Position numbers and translations under genes: made by a program. From Diaprepes abbreviatus (taxonomy: Eukaryota > Arthropoda > Insecta > Coleoptera > Curculionidae): DNA of 64,000 nt. Positions within the stretch are counted from its first letter, which is position 1, and every line of letters starts with the position of its first letter. Shown piece after piece: positions 1 through 11,650 of the stretch. The notes beneath the pieces were generated by a model, which was not told the DNA's origin, did no database searches, and was given only the letters and a program-made list of their open reading frames with translations. The stretch is taken from assembly GCA_034092305.1 (NCBI GenBank), contig JASJET010000038.1:1564001-1628000 (forward strand). The letters run 5' to 3'.

Positions 1-185
1 GTCCCGACGTGGTCTCAATAATAAAAAATGATTTCGTCAAAAAATAACTTCAGCTCGTCGACTAGAACACGATTGTATGCTGAATAGAAGTGAGAAATAT
101 TATATGAAATAACCTAGAGCTCAATACTCCACTCAGGACTATTTACTGGTACTGCGCCGAAAAGCTTAGCACTTTCTTTTTTTAC

Positions 186-301
186 CTGGTGTATCGAATT
201 CAGGCATAACTCTAATTCCTCTTTGTCTAGAATATTCAATAATCTCTTGAACATCATCTGGTGTATAAATAAATAGTTCAGGATCATAAGCACCTTCATC
301 A
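186..301 (-). CDS. Gene A exon 5
   Basis: The 116-base exon encodes the segment ending MPEFDTPG, just before the conserved catalytic-site His of the next exon. The acceptor is TTTTAG and the donor is GTAAAA. The first codon is split with exon 4, and the last base begins the Gly codon completed by exon 6. It is the last gene A exon in the window. Confidence 0.88.
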
Positions 302-3300
302 CTAAAATAAAATATTGATTGTAATTTGTTAATTTATAATTTAATTTATAACTACACACACACTCTCTCTATATATAAAAATTTTAATTGGCATTTAAAT
401 AATTAACGCACCTCTAAAACCTTATACCTCTTAATACAAATTAATAACGATTTCTTCTTCATAATATAGGAAGTAACTGAAAACTGCAATGTCATTATCA
501 GATACTGACTTTCAAATGAAGCAATCGATTTTCTTGAAATTCCATGTAGAAAATTGCTTCGTTCTCTGTTGTGGATGGACATAATTTTATAATGTCGGAT
601 ATAGAAAAAAAAATATATATAAAAAGACGAAATATGATAGAACGGAAGCTAAAACACTGCTGATATTTGTCAAATTTCAATATGTTATTAGCACTTTCTT
701 CTTCCATCTGGTTCCTATTCTTAAGGATATTTTTTAGAGACATTTAGAAGATAGTACATAGTTTCCCCTAATAAATTTAGATTTATCTCCCGAGGTGTTG
801 TTGATGTACCCTTTCTACCGCACTTCTTGTAAAATTTATTGGCGTTAGCTAAAGTTTGCAAGCGCCTCAAAAAATATCTGTAAATAATTTCCTGATAACA
901 GTTCAGTGTCGTAGCGAAAGCCATTTTCTATAGTGATAAGACTACGAATTTTATACTTTTGATTACTGCATTTCAATTAAGAAAGAAAGCTGGCCAAATT
1001 TTTTGCATATCCCTTGAAATTCGTTGTAACATTAATTTGTCTCAAACTACGGCAATTATTTAATTATATTACATCACATCAAAATTAATATTTTTGCACA
1101 ATAGATGTATTTTGGGGTGTGAAAACAAAAACGAAATTTCATAGAAAAGTCTGGTATTTAAGATATTCCCTTATTTTAGAGGTTCGGTTGTCTACGCTTT
1201 GTCTATCATTTTCCATTTATTATCATGAAAATAATCGTTCTTTCACATCTTTAGAAGCAAGAAATTTAATATCGTATTATTTCCTTCGACTTTGAAAAAT
1301 GTCATCCGCCGGAAGCAAAAGAGTAAGGTGTGTAGCTATTGTATGACGAACTAGCTTAGCAACAGTAGTATTTCGCGAATTATCAAGAGTTGTAGTTTAT
1401 AGGTTGTAGAGCTCAGATAGTGCAACACGCCGCACGACTGTGTTTTTCTCGTTCACATCAATCGGTCAGTTTAGTAGTTGATAGTTGTGTTTTAAGAAGT
1501 GAAGATAGTAACAAGCCTCTCGAGCAGTGTTACTTCGTTTAAACCACTCGGGCCTAAATTAGGAGGTATCATTTAGTACCAATAATGCTGAAACAAAATA
1601 CAGCTTTCAAGCTTTTTGTTTGAAACAGCAGGGTCTTTAGATTTCTGCGCATTTCTGAACCAGCAACCTGTGGCTTGGATAGACATATACATTTTGGGGG
1701 TTATTTAACATCTTGATTTATAATCTTGCATTTATAAATAATAATTCTTTAAAAATTAATCTAATTTTCTCATAGTTCGAATGTCAGTAAATTGAAAGGT
1801 TTTAGGAAAAAAAATGGCCAACAAAATATTGCCAACTTAATTTTTAAAGTAGTCTGATTTAAAGAAGGAATATCTCAAAACCACAAATTACATCCATTTG
1901 GACAAAATCATTATCTGTGGTTTAACTTAGTGTAACCAAATTATTATCAAAACCAAGCCTAACGATGAACGCACACCTATGGTGTAATAGTAGTCGTCCA
2001 AATCCATTCGTTACACTACCACACAAAGTCATAGAAATCTCAGGGAAATCTATGAATGAATTTTTGTAAAGATAGGCTCTCATTTGGATCATACTTTGGT
2101 ACAGTAATGGGAAAAATTTACTTTCATAGAGCATTTGATTGTCATTACGTATCCCGTAGACAGTGAATATTTGCTTTATTTCTTTTATATAGTTTAAATG
2201 AGCAAGTATATATTTTATTTACCTTAATTCTGGAAACTTCTGGCTAACAAATGGAAAGCTTTGGTCGTCTACAATATGCCAATGGAACACGTTCATTTTG
2301 TTATAAGCTAAAGCATCGATAATTTGGTGGATTTGTTTAATTGGAATATAGTGTCTTGCCGTGTCCAAAAGTAATCCTCTATGTGGAAATCTCGGATAAT
2401 CCACAATATTTGTTGAATTAAGACGAACCTATAAATGTAACATACTGATTATTGATAATACATGAAAAAAACTACATTAACTTTAATATTAAACTGGGAC
2501 AATTTTATTATTTTTACTTTTAAGAGCGGATTCCTATGTGTTTATTTGTTATTAAATTTGTGAATAGCCTAGTCTTGTGAAAAACTCTTTATTCCCTATT
2601 TAACAAATAAATTAAATATTTTTTTTGATTAAATATTAATATTACTTACAGTGACTCCATCAATTCCTAAGTAAACTAACTGAGAAAAAGTTTCCAGGCC
2701 TCTTAATATTCCCCAAATAGAATTTGACTGGAGGTTGGTAGAACTGGTTGTTACATTTAACACATCTAAAATTAGTAAAGAAAATTAGTTCAATACAACT
2801 TAATTAATTAATTTTAAAAACAATTAATATTTATCATGCTAAAAATTCTCTATATTGAGTGACACAAGAAAAATATTTGCCCCTCTGTTTCCCTGATAAA
2901 TAAAAAATACTGACAAACTTCAATTTAACAGCTGTTTAGTTTGTTGCATCAAACTATACTAGCTTTATCATTATTTTAAAGATGATTAAGGCAACTTTGC
3001 TCTATAGCACATCTGACAACTTGATAGAAAAATATATTATTGGACAGCAACAGAGCCATATAGACGAATGGAAATATGGTGAACTAATGAATGAATAGTT
3101 GAAGTAAATATTTTCCGTTTTAAGTGAAAAATTCGTTTTCAATTATTTAAAGTTTATTTCGCTCAATTTTTACTACTTACATTTTTCATCCATGTTAAGT
3201 GTTGGATATTCATTATCAATACATTGTCCGCCCAAATTAACAGTCAAGCTGTCCAGTGTTCCCAAAAATGATCCTTCTGCTCCTAACTTTGTTCTTTTTT

Positions 3301-4324
3301 TACTTTTTAGACGAGTATTTGTCTGAATTCGTGGTATCGTATTTTCTTGAAGAATTTTGAAGTATCTTTGAAAAGCATTTTGCAGAAGGTTGCAATTGCT
3401 GCCTTTTTCAGCTATCTAAAATGAATAATTTTTTTATACATATTTGGGTTGGCTGCAAGAATTTCATTTTAGGTAAATTCTTTCAAATCATAATTTAAGT
3501 TGGCTCTAATTTAACCCCTTAATAGACCAATCAATAGGGACTTTTTCATGACAAAAATACTGTCAGGATACCGACTGTGTCATAACACTAAAAACAATCG
3601 TATATATACTATATGAATACGATTTCCCTTGGCAGCCGCGTTGCCCCCACTACCCTGCTACTTTATGCGCTCGACCGCTTTCGGTTATGTTTGCTGACAT
3701 TTTTCACGTATTTTACAGACTTTTTCAAGCAAATGAGAATATAGGCTTGTACTTTTACTTTCAAAATCTTTTTATAAAATTAAAATTGGACCATCCATGA
3801 CGCATAGAGGCGCACTGAAAGATAGTTCGCTAATAATTTCAAATGGCAATTGTGCAAAAACTAATACACTGACAGCGTCGGGTCTTGGCACCCATAAAGT
3901 ACATGTTAATTCCTATTATTTTGCGAAGGGCCTAAGCTAAAATTTAAAAATTGACGGAGATATGAATTTTTGAAACAACGCTGAATCTCTAATCAATTAG
4001 AAGGCTCCAAAGATTTATGATGCCAAAAAGACGAACTTTATTAGGTAATAAATGTTCATAAAAAATTAATTGTGACCACTTTCTGAAAAGCAAATTTTTA
4101 ATATTTAAACTTAATATGAAAATATTTTTTAAGTAACTTACCATAAATTTAAAATTCCTTGGGGTCAACACAAAATAATCATCCGACAATTCTTGGTACT
4201 GTGGTTTCGGCCAAACTGCTCCTTTCGTAGCAACGTACTTTGGTCCTGGGTTTACAATAAAGGACGACTCAACTCCAATGGCATAAAGCCATACAGTTAT
4301 TAATAAAATAGTCTTTCCAATCAT
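186..4324 (-). CDS. Beta-N-acetylhexosaminidase gene A (GH20), exons 1-5; 3' part beyond window
   Basis: The product should remove terminal GlcNAc/GalNAc residues from chitin oligomers or glycoconjugates. Exons, in order of transcription, are 4142-4324, 3181-3415, 2650-2765, 2223-2428 and 186-301. They join in one frame with GT/AG borders and give 856 coding bases, about 285 codons. Visible parts are a signal peptide, the N-terminal WPKPQ motif of HEX proteins, the DYPRFPHRG and LLLDTARHY blocks, HWHIVDDQSFPF and GIRVMPEFDTPG. The catalytic exon 6 and exons 7-9 would lie left of base 1, so activity cannot be judged. Its layout matches genes B and C on the same strand. The start ATG at 4324 is preceded by a promoter shared with gene B. 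Confidence 0.88.
302..2222 (-). other. Gene A intron 4
   Basis: No intact gene was seen in this 1.9-kb intron. Its exon-5-proximal part resembles introns 4 of genes B and C, for example the shared TTCTCTGT(C/T)GTGGAT near 560. A stretch around 750-850 matches gene C near 51680-51780. These similarities show the introns duplicated together with the exons. The minus-strand ORF at 721-924 lies in this stretch and resembles no family I know. Confidence 0.6.
2223..2428 (-). CDS. Gene A exon 4
   Basis: The 206-base exon encodes the start of the GH20 catalytic barrel. It includes PRFPHRG, whose Arg corresponds to substrate-binding Arg178 of human HEXA, then LLLDTARHY and HWHIVDDQSFPF. The borders are ATAG/GTT and AAG/GTAAAT. 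Its length equals exon 4 of B and C exactly. Confidence 0.92.
2650..2765 (-). CDS. Gene A exon 3
   Basis: The 116-base exon encodes the SIWGILRGLETFSQL region, which precedes the barrel in HEXA/HEXB. It begins in phase 1, completing a Tyr codon, and ends in phase 0 at GTC ACT before GTAAGT. An Asn-Val-Thr N-glycosylation site is present. Confidence 0.9.
3181..3415 (-). CDS. Gene A exon 2
   Basis: The 235-base exon encodes the N-terminal GH20b-like domain, with CNLLQNAFQRYFKIL and GQCIDNEYPTLNM motifs. The acceptor is CATTTTAG and the donor is T/GTAAGT. It is one codon shorter than exon 2 of B and C, in a variable Lys-rich loop. Confidence 0.9.
4142..4324 (-). CDS. Gene A exon 1 with signal peptide
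   Basis: The exon encodes 61 residues: a hydrophobic signal peptide of about 18-20 residues, then KYVATKGAVWPKPQYQ and FTPRNF-type sequence. It ends in phase 0 with ATG before GTAAGT. The paralogous exon of gene B starts at the matching ATG, which supports this start. Confidence 0.9.
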
Positions 4325-4440
4325 AGTTCTAAATAATGACTATAAGCTTTACATACAGTATATAAATATTTATATAAATGTTTAATCATAGATAAGTTGT
4401 TTGATAACATATCGATGGAGATAATATATGAGATAAGTGT
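4325..4440 (-). promoter_or_regulatory. Gene A proximal promoter: TATA-like box and four GATA motifs
   Basis: A TATAAATA sequence lies on the minus strand at 4367-4374, about 45 bases upstream of the ATG. That predicts a very short 5' UTR. Four WGATAR motifs, read on the plus strand, occur at 4390-4395, 4402-4407, 4419-4424 and 4431-4436. The block aligns with the upstream region of gene B. Function is inferred; GATA factors often drive midgut or fat-body genes in insects. Confidence 0.5.
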
Positions 4441-4826
4441 TTTTTTTTTTCGAAAAATACTTGAAATATATTGATTTGGGTATTTTTTTGTTGTTGATAC
4501 TTGATTTAAGGCATTTAGAACTAAATGTTTTTTATCTTATCGGACAGAGATTATTTTGGGTAAATTTTTAAAAAAGCGCACATTTTACATGACTCTATAG
4601 TAAAACGTTTTAAAATTCAATCTTTGAATTTTTTATTTTTTTCAGTAGGGATATGGGATGAATAAATGAATAAAAGGCAAGTGATACCGATCATCGATGC
4701 CTAGTCCTCGTTCGACCTTTTACATCTCACCATGGCTGCAGATCATACAAGATCGATCGCCGGTGCGAATCCAAGCAGTCTTGTTGATTGAACTTGCCTA
4801 ACGGCTTCCTATGATAAAATTTTATT
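4441..4826. other. Intergenic stretch upstream of gene A
   Basis: The first 100 bases or so still resemble the gene B upstream region, including TTGATACTTGA near 4494. From 4681 the sequence is less AT-rich and borders the non-LTR fragment, so it may be that element's 3' tail. No gene was seen. Confidence 0.5.
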
Positions 4827-5017
4827 TCAGAAATGTCTCTGTCTCAGTCTGTTGAGTGCTGCGTACTCTGTGAGGACATGCTCAACAGTTTTATTCTCCT
4901 CCACACACGATCCGCACATCGGGTCATCTACGACGTTAATGTTATGAAAATGGCCTTTCATATAAACATGACGATCGGTATTTCTTCCTTTCTTAAAGAG
5001 AGCGCTAGGTCCAGTTG
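4827..5017 (-). mobile_element. Non-LTR retrotransposon C-terminal fragment (R1/Jockey type)
   Basis: The minus-strand frame has no stop until TGA at 4827-4829. It reads as the C-terminal zinc-knuckle-like end of an R1/Jockey-type polyprotein: TGPS..LFKKGR, then DDPMCGSC, VEENKTVEHVL and a terminal ALNRLRQRHF. The C-x2-C followed by E..EHVL is typical of the segment after the RNase H or reverse-transcriptase domain. Only about 60 codons remain, so this is a dead 5'-truncated copy. The exact clade is uncertain. Confidence 0.6.
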
Positions 5018-7829
5018 ATTAAATAGATTTTTTCAAATTTTTATTTAGTAATTAGAAGTATTTAATCATAAGATAAACAATATAGTAGCATAAGGAACTT
5101 CAGTTATTATAATTATTCTTGAATGTGCTGGTGCGCTGCTTCAGTTTTTTTTGCGGTTGATACTTGATTTTGAAAGTCAGTAAACTTATTGGTGAAAAAA
5201 TTAATACGTATATAATTTTTCAGTACGTACCCTACTGATGTTGAGGATTTTCTTTGTACGATGTTTTCTCGCAATTGTTAGTATCTATTATATAACTATT
5301 AGAACGCATGGATATTGATCCTTGACTAAGTTGAACTTACTTACATTTCTCAATATTACAATTATTATGATCACTGTTTTTATTTTTAACTTATCAACTA
5401 TTTAATTTTTTTTTTGTGTATGTTTTTTATGCAGTACTTGAACAAATATAAAATTATACCAACTGCATTCAATAATCAATTAATGTATATTTAAATTTTT
5501 TTGGAGCTGTATAAAATGTTTGAAGTCTAGAATAATATGCATAAAGTTTGTTGTAAAGTAATTTTACCTTCTTTCGCTGTTATATGTAATCGAGAAAACA
5601 CAATACCCCGGTGCAAATCGGCAGCGTAGCGTATTCGACACCTACCTTAGTCAGTACTCGTTAAATTTATGCCTTCTTTATTTTCTTGATAAATAATGCA
5701 CGAATCAATGTTAGAAATTAACCTCAATTGAATTTGCTAAGAATCGGACGAGGAACACAAACATATTTCTTATTTTACAACAAAACAATTTTCTTAATTA
5801 TTAAATATTCGTAATCAGGTGGTTTAAATACGCAGCCGATGAAGATAGATGGCTCCTTTAGTGGAGCCATATCTCGTCTTCCGTTGCCTACTAGGCTCCC
5901 GGACTAGTAGTGTGTTTCTTTTTTTTTGGAAAGTAAATCAATGAGCGATCGCAATGAACTCAGCTAGATATGATGAGGGGAATGCAATTACAAATTTTTG
6001 AACTATTAGTATTAATTTCCGAATTTTACTTTAATTTCTTTATTAGTTGTGAGTTTTTCTTCTAAATTTGTCTACATCTGCATTTGAGAAAGGATTTAAA
6101 ACCCAACTCGGCATATTTACATATAGAACACCTTGAAACTTCTCCGTCAATGCAACATGAAGAATTACTCTAGTATTAAAAAGTGCAGAGAACTCCAAAT
6201 CAGTGGGGAAGCTTCGGGTCCGGAAAATGACGGCAGCACTGTTTCGTCCTCATCTGGCCATTGCATCTGGTACACGCTACGACTACGAGATCATACCATG
6301 TCGCTGTTACATCATTTTCTTGCCATTTTAGTACGGGCCTCGGCTAAGACGACCCAAAAAGTGAAAAATCTCAATCGCAGCAAAGCATTAAATATATCTG
6401 AATCAAGTGTTTTGCTAAAGCCTCAGCAAGTTGTATTTTAAGATTTTTGACTCTCGAAAAAAAAAAACTGCTAAGGCATCAAATTTTGCAAAACTTTTTG
6501 AAACCTTTGGATGCAGACTCTGACTATTTCTTAAAGACAGTGACAAGTAATGAGTTTTAAGTATATCATTCAGAATAATTTTGTTTGATGTGTGTAAATG
6601 TAAATCTAAATAAAGTTTTAAATTCACATTTTTGGAAAACTCTATATACAACAGTCGAAGAAAAAGTTAATATTCTATTTACATGCAATGGCTATTATTC
6701 ATTCAGTTGATTTAAGACACACGTCTTCGAAACGCATCTCAAACTTTCATTCTCAGTAATCTCTAGCATGACATGCTCATTGATTAAATTGTTAATGGTG
6801 ACAATAATCACCCAATTATCTTCATTAATTTAATTTGTGTGTTTTGTACCATAAATTTTTGTATTTTGACGAACGATTAGCTAACAAAATAGTAAAAAGT
6901 GTTTTTTAAAACAAAATTCCTTTTTCAACAAACGGTTAGTGTTATATCTTTAACGAAGCGAACAGTCAGCTATTAAGTTATTAGAGATGTCCCTGACATG
7001 AAAGCACATTCACCTGATTGAACTAAATTTTAAATTAGAATCTATCCATTCGTAAAAGATAACGTTATAAAACATTAATATAAAGGTTTCTCTCTACTCT
7101 GTTCAATTTCATGTCATTGTTATTCTTCATTACGCATTCCCAAATAATTCGAAACGTCTATATCTTATTGAAAACTTTAATTCTTTGTAGGAAATTAAAA
7201 TAAATAAAATGCTTCTTTGGTCATCTATCACAAGTAGATATATAAATGTCTATCTAACACTTTGTATCTGTATGTATAACAGAAACTGTATTTTCGATCA
7301 ATAGTAAAAATAACAATACAATAAATAAAGCCAACCCTAATTATCTAAAGCGATTAAAGTAGTTACAACAAAATATTGTTAGAAACTATCCAGATGTCGT
7401 AATCTTTTTTTTATCAATTTTAAACAATATAGTTATCGTGAACCACCCTTGAAAGATAAACTTATGCTGTCATGGACTTATTAATAGAACTCTTGGAAGT
7501 CTACAATCTGGTGTTTTAATCAATTCCAAACAATTTAGTCAGCGTAAGTAGTTGTCAACAAGGCGCACCACATTTAACTTGGCACAATGGACTGCCTAAG
7601 TTCTGACGTCATGCGGCATTTAACCTTTCCAAACAAATCGATAATAGCAGGTAAACCCATAACAGATCTTTTGTTTATTATTAATTTCGTTGCAAATAAG
7701 GGTGATCAGTGTGAAAAATCTGTAGAATTTCTACATTTTAAGAGATTCATTCACAAAGTATTGCTAAATCCAATTTTTTACTTGTAATCATATGATTGAA
7801 ATATCTTGAGGTTATGTTTTAGTTTTCTA
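5018..7829. other. Intergenic AT-rich DNA without recognised gene
   Basis: No coding family was recognised. Two adjacent perfect or near-perfect hairpins sit at 5847-5910. A 102-codon plus-strand ORF at 6133-6441 has no recognisable motif and its reverse strand is equally open in pieces. I treat it as chance or transposon debris. Confidence 0.5.
5847..5910. repeat. Two adjacent hairpins
   Basis: The first hairpin pairs AGATGGCTCC (5847-5856) with GGAGCCATATCT (5863-5874) over a six-base loop, with a two-base bulge. The second pairs CTACTAG (5888-5894) with CTAGTAG (5904-5910). The stretch is also less AT-rich than its surroundings. It could be an element end; function is unknown. Confidence 0.45.
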
Positions 7830-8074
7830 CATAGATATAAAAGTTAAAAACTGAGTTAGAGACTGCGGATCTTATAGAAAAAAGTTGACTCACGCTTTAA
7901 AAGTACCTCTCTTTCTAATGGTGTTGCTAAGCATAATTCTCATTGGATACCCTTGTCATTTGATCGCTGTTAGAAAAAGAGATACTATTCACCGCAAATG
8001 CTGTCTCTTTCTAAATCTAAGCCAACCTGCTTCTATAGGATCCGCAGTCTATATATTTAACTTTTATATCTATG
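7830..8074. mobile_element. Small terminal-inverted-repeat element (MITE-like), 245 bp
   Basis: The left end (7830-7880) and the reverse complement of the right end (about 8031-8074) share CATAGATATAAAAGTTAAA at the tips and GACTGCGGATC(C/T)TATAGAA inside. The arms are roughly 45-50 bases, with a small insertion in the left one. The interior holds no transposase. I saw no convincing target-site duplication, so the family is undetermined. Confidence 0.6.
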
Positions 8075-8833
8075 AAGGTTAGAAGGCGTGTGGCGTCAAA
8101 TTTAGGTAGTCTATTGCTTGGAATCTAGCATGACATCTTGGTTTTTGAATTCAATACATACAAGCATTGCATCAAATGCTTGAGGGCATATCGGCGCAAC
8201 GCCCCTTGCTCCACATGCGTCTAGGTACACTTCGATGAATATGGATTGTAAAGACTCGGTCATGCCTAATATGGCTTTATTTGACAGTTGATACTGAAAT
8301 GGTTCTTGATTTGTTTATGAATATTTTAAGTTCGATATTTTTTCGTTTTTGCTTTTTATTTTGTGGGTGCCGTGTGTCTAAAAATTAACAGTGTGTGGAC
8401 CTGTGCGGTTTAGAAACAATATGACAAATCAAATAAAAACTGTTAAAATTAAATCAAAAAAAGTTTGATATAATGACCAACAAATCTACTTTAATATACT
8501 ATATAATAAAAAACTTAGTCTTATTCTCTTCTTAATTAACAATCTAATTGAATTAGTGGGTAATTGCGCACTCTTGATACTACAATTCCACAAGAGTACG
8601 CATGATAGCGCAATGAGTGCGCCTGATACCTTAAAAGTGCGCAAGCTAATTCACACGCATAAATTATACTTGTACATTACAATGCTGATGTAGCATGTGC
8701 ATTTATCATGCTATCATTCAGTGCACAAACTGCATTGAATTAAGTCTTCAACAAGAAGCTCCTTAAATTTCTCCTGATATCTCTACATCTTCTTTTTATT
8801 CTTTGGTAGTTTCTTTGGTTTTGATGGCGGTTT
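8075..8833. other. Flank of pogo-like relic, possible element end
   Basis: No gene was seen. Between 8560 and 8650 the words GCGCACTC, GAGTGCGC and AGTGCGC recur in both orientations. They may be a subterminal repeat of the adjacent pogo-like element, but the matching opposite end was not found. Confidence 0.35.
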
Positions 8834-10425
8834 CTACGATGTTTTACTTTTTCTTCTGAGTATTTTTTTCTTACTACCTTCTATTTCTTCTTCTAGTTTT
8901 CTTTTATAGGGAGAGTCTGTAATTATTTCAGATCTTTTATTCTGGTTTGGTGTTTTTCGGACAAAAATTGCTTGTGGGAGTGGAACTATGCCCATAAAGG
9001 AGCAAACTGGTTTATCGATTAATATTTCAATGTTCAATTTTCGAGGATTTTTATACAAAATAGAATTACTTTCTTTATTTCCTTCTGACACGGCCTCTTT
9101 TGAGATTTCAGAAGTTGTCTGATTGTCAGACTGCAAGTCAGTAGAATTTTTAATAGGAGTGCATGCATCGTTGTCAGATGTATGTATCTGTTTTACTTCC
9201 AAAAGTGTCATGGACTGTGAAAACACGCCAGTTGTTCTGTCGCTGCAGCATTTTGTGTCTTTTGATAAAGGCACGCTAGTAAAAGTGCTAGGAATCATCG
9301 CTTGACTGGTTGTTGCTAGGTTGAGTACACCTTCTGTTATGTTAGGACAAGTGTCGTTCTGCTCAGTAATTGAAATATTATTTGCATGTTCTTCCAGTTA
9401 CCATACCAGCAAGAAAGTCAACGTCACTAAATATATCTCTATCGAAAGGGCATATTCCTACAACCTTGAAACCCTCGACAGAATTTGAAATATTTGCAGT
9501 CCTCGTATAACCAGCGTTGAACAAAGGGGCTTTCTGACAGATGATAATAAGTCTTCCAGGATGATTTATCATCCATTTTTCACACTCACTTGCAAAATAT
9601 TTCTTCAGTGATTAAAAAAAAGCAACGATCTATCGGTTGCAAGACTAGTGTGTGCCAAATAATTATCCAAAACCAATAATACCGGGCAAGTCTCTGTAGG
9701 TTTCGCATGGTATTTAAAATGATTGAGCCTGTCCAAGAATAAATCTACCAGAACCTGTAACAAAACCTATAGAATTTGCTAGAGCTCCATCTAACAACTC
9801 CGCCTCTATACGTTTACGGGGAAATATAAACGCTGGTAGTATATAATTTCTCAGTGCTCTCATCGCACATATAACGGGGACATTTATCCCCCTCTCTGCG
9901 CTACTGATTTTATGGACGGACCTTTTTCTTTTGACGCTAACAACTTTTGGCGTGTTAATCGGAAATGTACAGAAGCCAAATTCGTCCATGCTACATATTT
10001 GACAAGGTTTGAAAGTTGTGTTTCTTTTGTATGTTTTCTAATTGATCGTGGAACCTGTCCACTTCAGACTTATTAAAGCCCATAGCGCGGGCAATGCTTT
10101 TTGAAGTCGGTTAGTGAACTGCTATATCTGGGTTTCGGCGCATAAAATCTACAACTCCATGCCTTCCAACCACCTTGGTTTCTTTGTTAAATTGATGTAC
10201 AATATTATTTTTATTAGTATATTCATACACAACACATCTTAACTTTTTTAGCGTAATTCCATAAACCATAGCATCAAAAGTTTTTATATGATTAACTAGC
10301 TCTTTTTCCATATGAAGCATAAAGGTGGGTCTAAATCTGCCCAAGGATGTAACATTGTTTTCTCTTTTTAATCTTTTACGTAGGCTGGACTCGGGCATAC
10401 CCAAGAGTTCAGCGACTTTTCTTTT
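8834..10425 (-). pseudogene. Degenerate pogo/Tigger-like transposase
   Basis: Read on the minus strand from about 10425, pieces in shifting frames follow pogo-type transposases. First comes an HTH region with LGMPESSLRKRLKR. Next is a linker with RAMGFNKSEVDRFH, then SMDEFGF holding the first catalytic Asp. VICAMRALRNYILPAFIFPRKR and LVLDNYLAHTS follow, the latter with the second Asp. QPIDRCFF carries the third Asp, and the downstream GFKVVGICPFDRDIF motif is present. The D2-D3 interval is shortened by a deletion and several frameshifts and stops intervene. A charged C-terminal tail (about 9298-8834) ends the frame. It is clearly inactive. Confidence 0.72.
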
Positions 10426-11210
10426 CCTTTTCCCTTTTCAACCATTTTCCGAAAAAAAAAAATTTACAATATAGTAATACAGTTTTTTATCTGCAAAATG
10501 TGAATATAATTAGGAACTTTACAATAATAATATTTATGTAGTTTTTAAGCCTTACAAACATAACATTTCATTCAATTTGAAGTATTTTTTATGGTAGTAA
10601 TATTTTTTCTTACTAGATAACTTGATTATTGGTCTAATAATAACATGGAAGAATTTAAAAATTCAATGTCAGTAAATCAGTGACACCAGGTCGGCATTTT
10701 ACAAACTTTTAGAAGAACATCAAAAAGCTTATCCAGATATTATATCAAGAGATTTTAGGCACAAATTCGATACAAGCAAAATGAAACAAAAAAGTAGCAC
10801 TATTAAAGTCATTGTCGGAGGTCTTCAAAAGCAAACAACATATTTTATTACTATCCACCAGATATGACCCAGGCAACAAAAAATTGAGAAACAGGAATGC
10901 TTATTTAGGAAAAAAAAAACAAAAAGTGGAAAGCAATATTTTTAACACTCTCGGCTGATGAAGTTAATCTCTTAGCTGTGACGTTCTTGTAAAATCCCGA
11001 TTTTAAAAAATATATATTAATCTGAATGCTCAGGATATTCTTGAGTTGTTTTCTCGGGAGATCGAAAAATATTTTAAATTCAAATGATTAAGTATAAAAA
11101 TATATTGTTTGTAATGATTTTATAATATATAAGAAATGTAGTGTTTTAGTAATGCTCCTTTTTTCTATTTAATTTAATAGAATGTTCTAAACACACTATA
11201 GAGGTCTATA
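10426..11210. other. Intergenic, no gene recognised
   Basis: Only AT-rich sequence was seen. A plus-strand stretch at 10680-10830 has sporadic codon-like runs broken by stops; I could not assign it to a family. Confidence 0.4.
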
Positions 11211-11650
11211 CAGGAGCGGATCCAGCCTCTATCCTTGGGGGGCGGTGATATAACAAAAGTACAGTATGACAAGTGAGATTGTCGATGGGGGAAGAGACGC
11301 CAGCAACATTCCCATTTCTAGTGTACAAGTTAGGGCCGGGGCTATTTTTCTGAATTCGAAGCTCTTGAGGGGGTGATCGCAAGAAAAAACAAGTTGTCGA
11401 CAGGGTCGTTGGAAGCCAGAAACATACACATTCCTAGTATAAGAGCCAGAATCGGGTCTATTTTCCTAAACTCAAAACTCTGGGGGGAGGGGGGGCGATC
11501 GTAAGAAAAAACAAATTGTCGACAGGGGATTAGAAGCCAACAGAATACACATTTCTTGTGTAAGAGGCAAAATCGGGTGTATTTTCCTGAATTCTAAGCT
11601 CTTAGGGGGGGGGGCAATCGCTACCCCCCCCCCCTTTGGATCCGCGCCTG
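11211..11650. mobile_element. hAT-like MITE with internal tandem repeats
   Basis: The element starts CAGGAGCGGATCC and ends GGATCCGCGCCTG, an imperfect terminal inverted repeat. The flanking 8-mers GGTCTATA (11203-11210) and ACTCTATA (11651-11658) agree at six of eight positions, fitting an old 8-bp hAT target duplication. Inside are about three roughly 125-base units, each with AAGAAAAAACAA, GTCGACAGG, ACACAT and a G-rich run next to CGATCG. There is no transposase. Related pieces occur at 51417 and 62560-62681. Confidence 0.65.

Noticed and set aside
6133..6441. 102-codon plus-strand ORF
   Set aside because: No recognisable motif, no splice partners and no family similarity; probably chance or debris.
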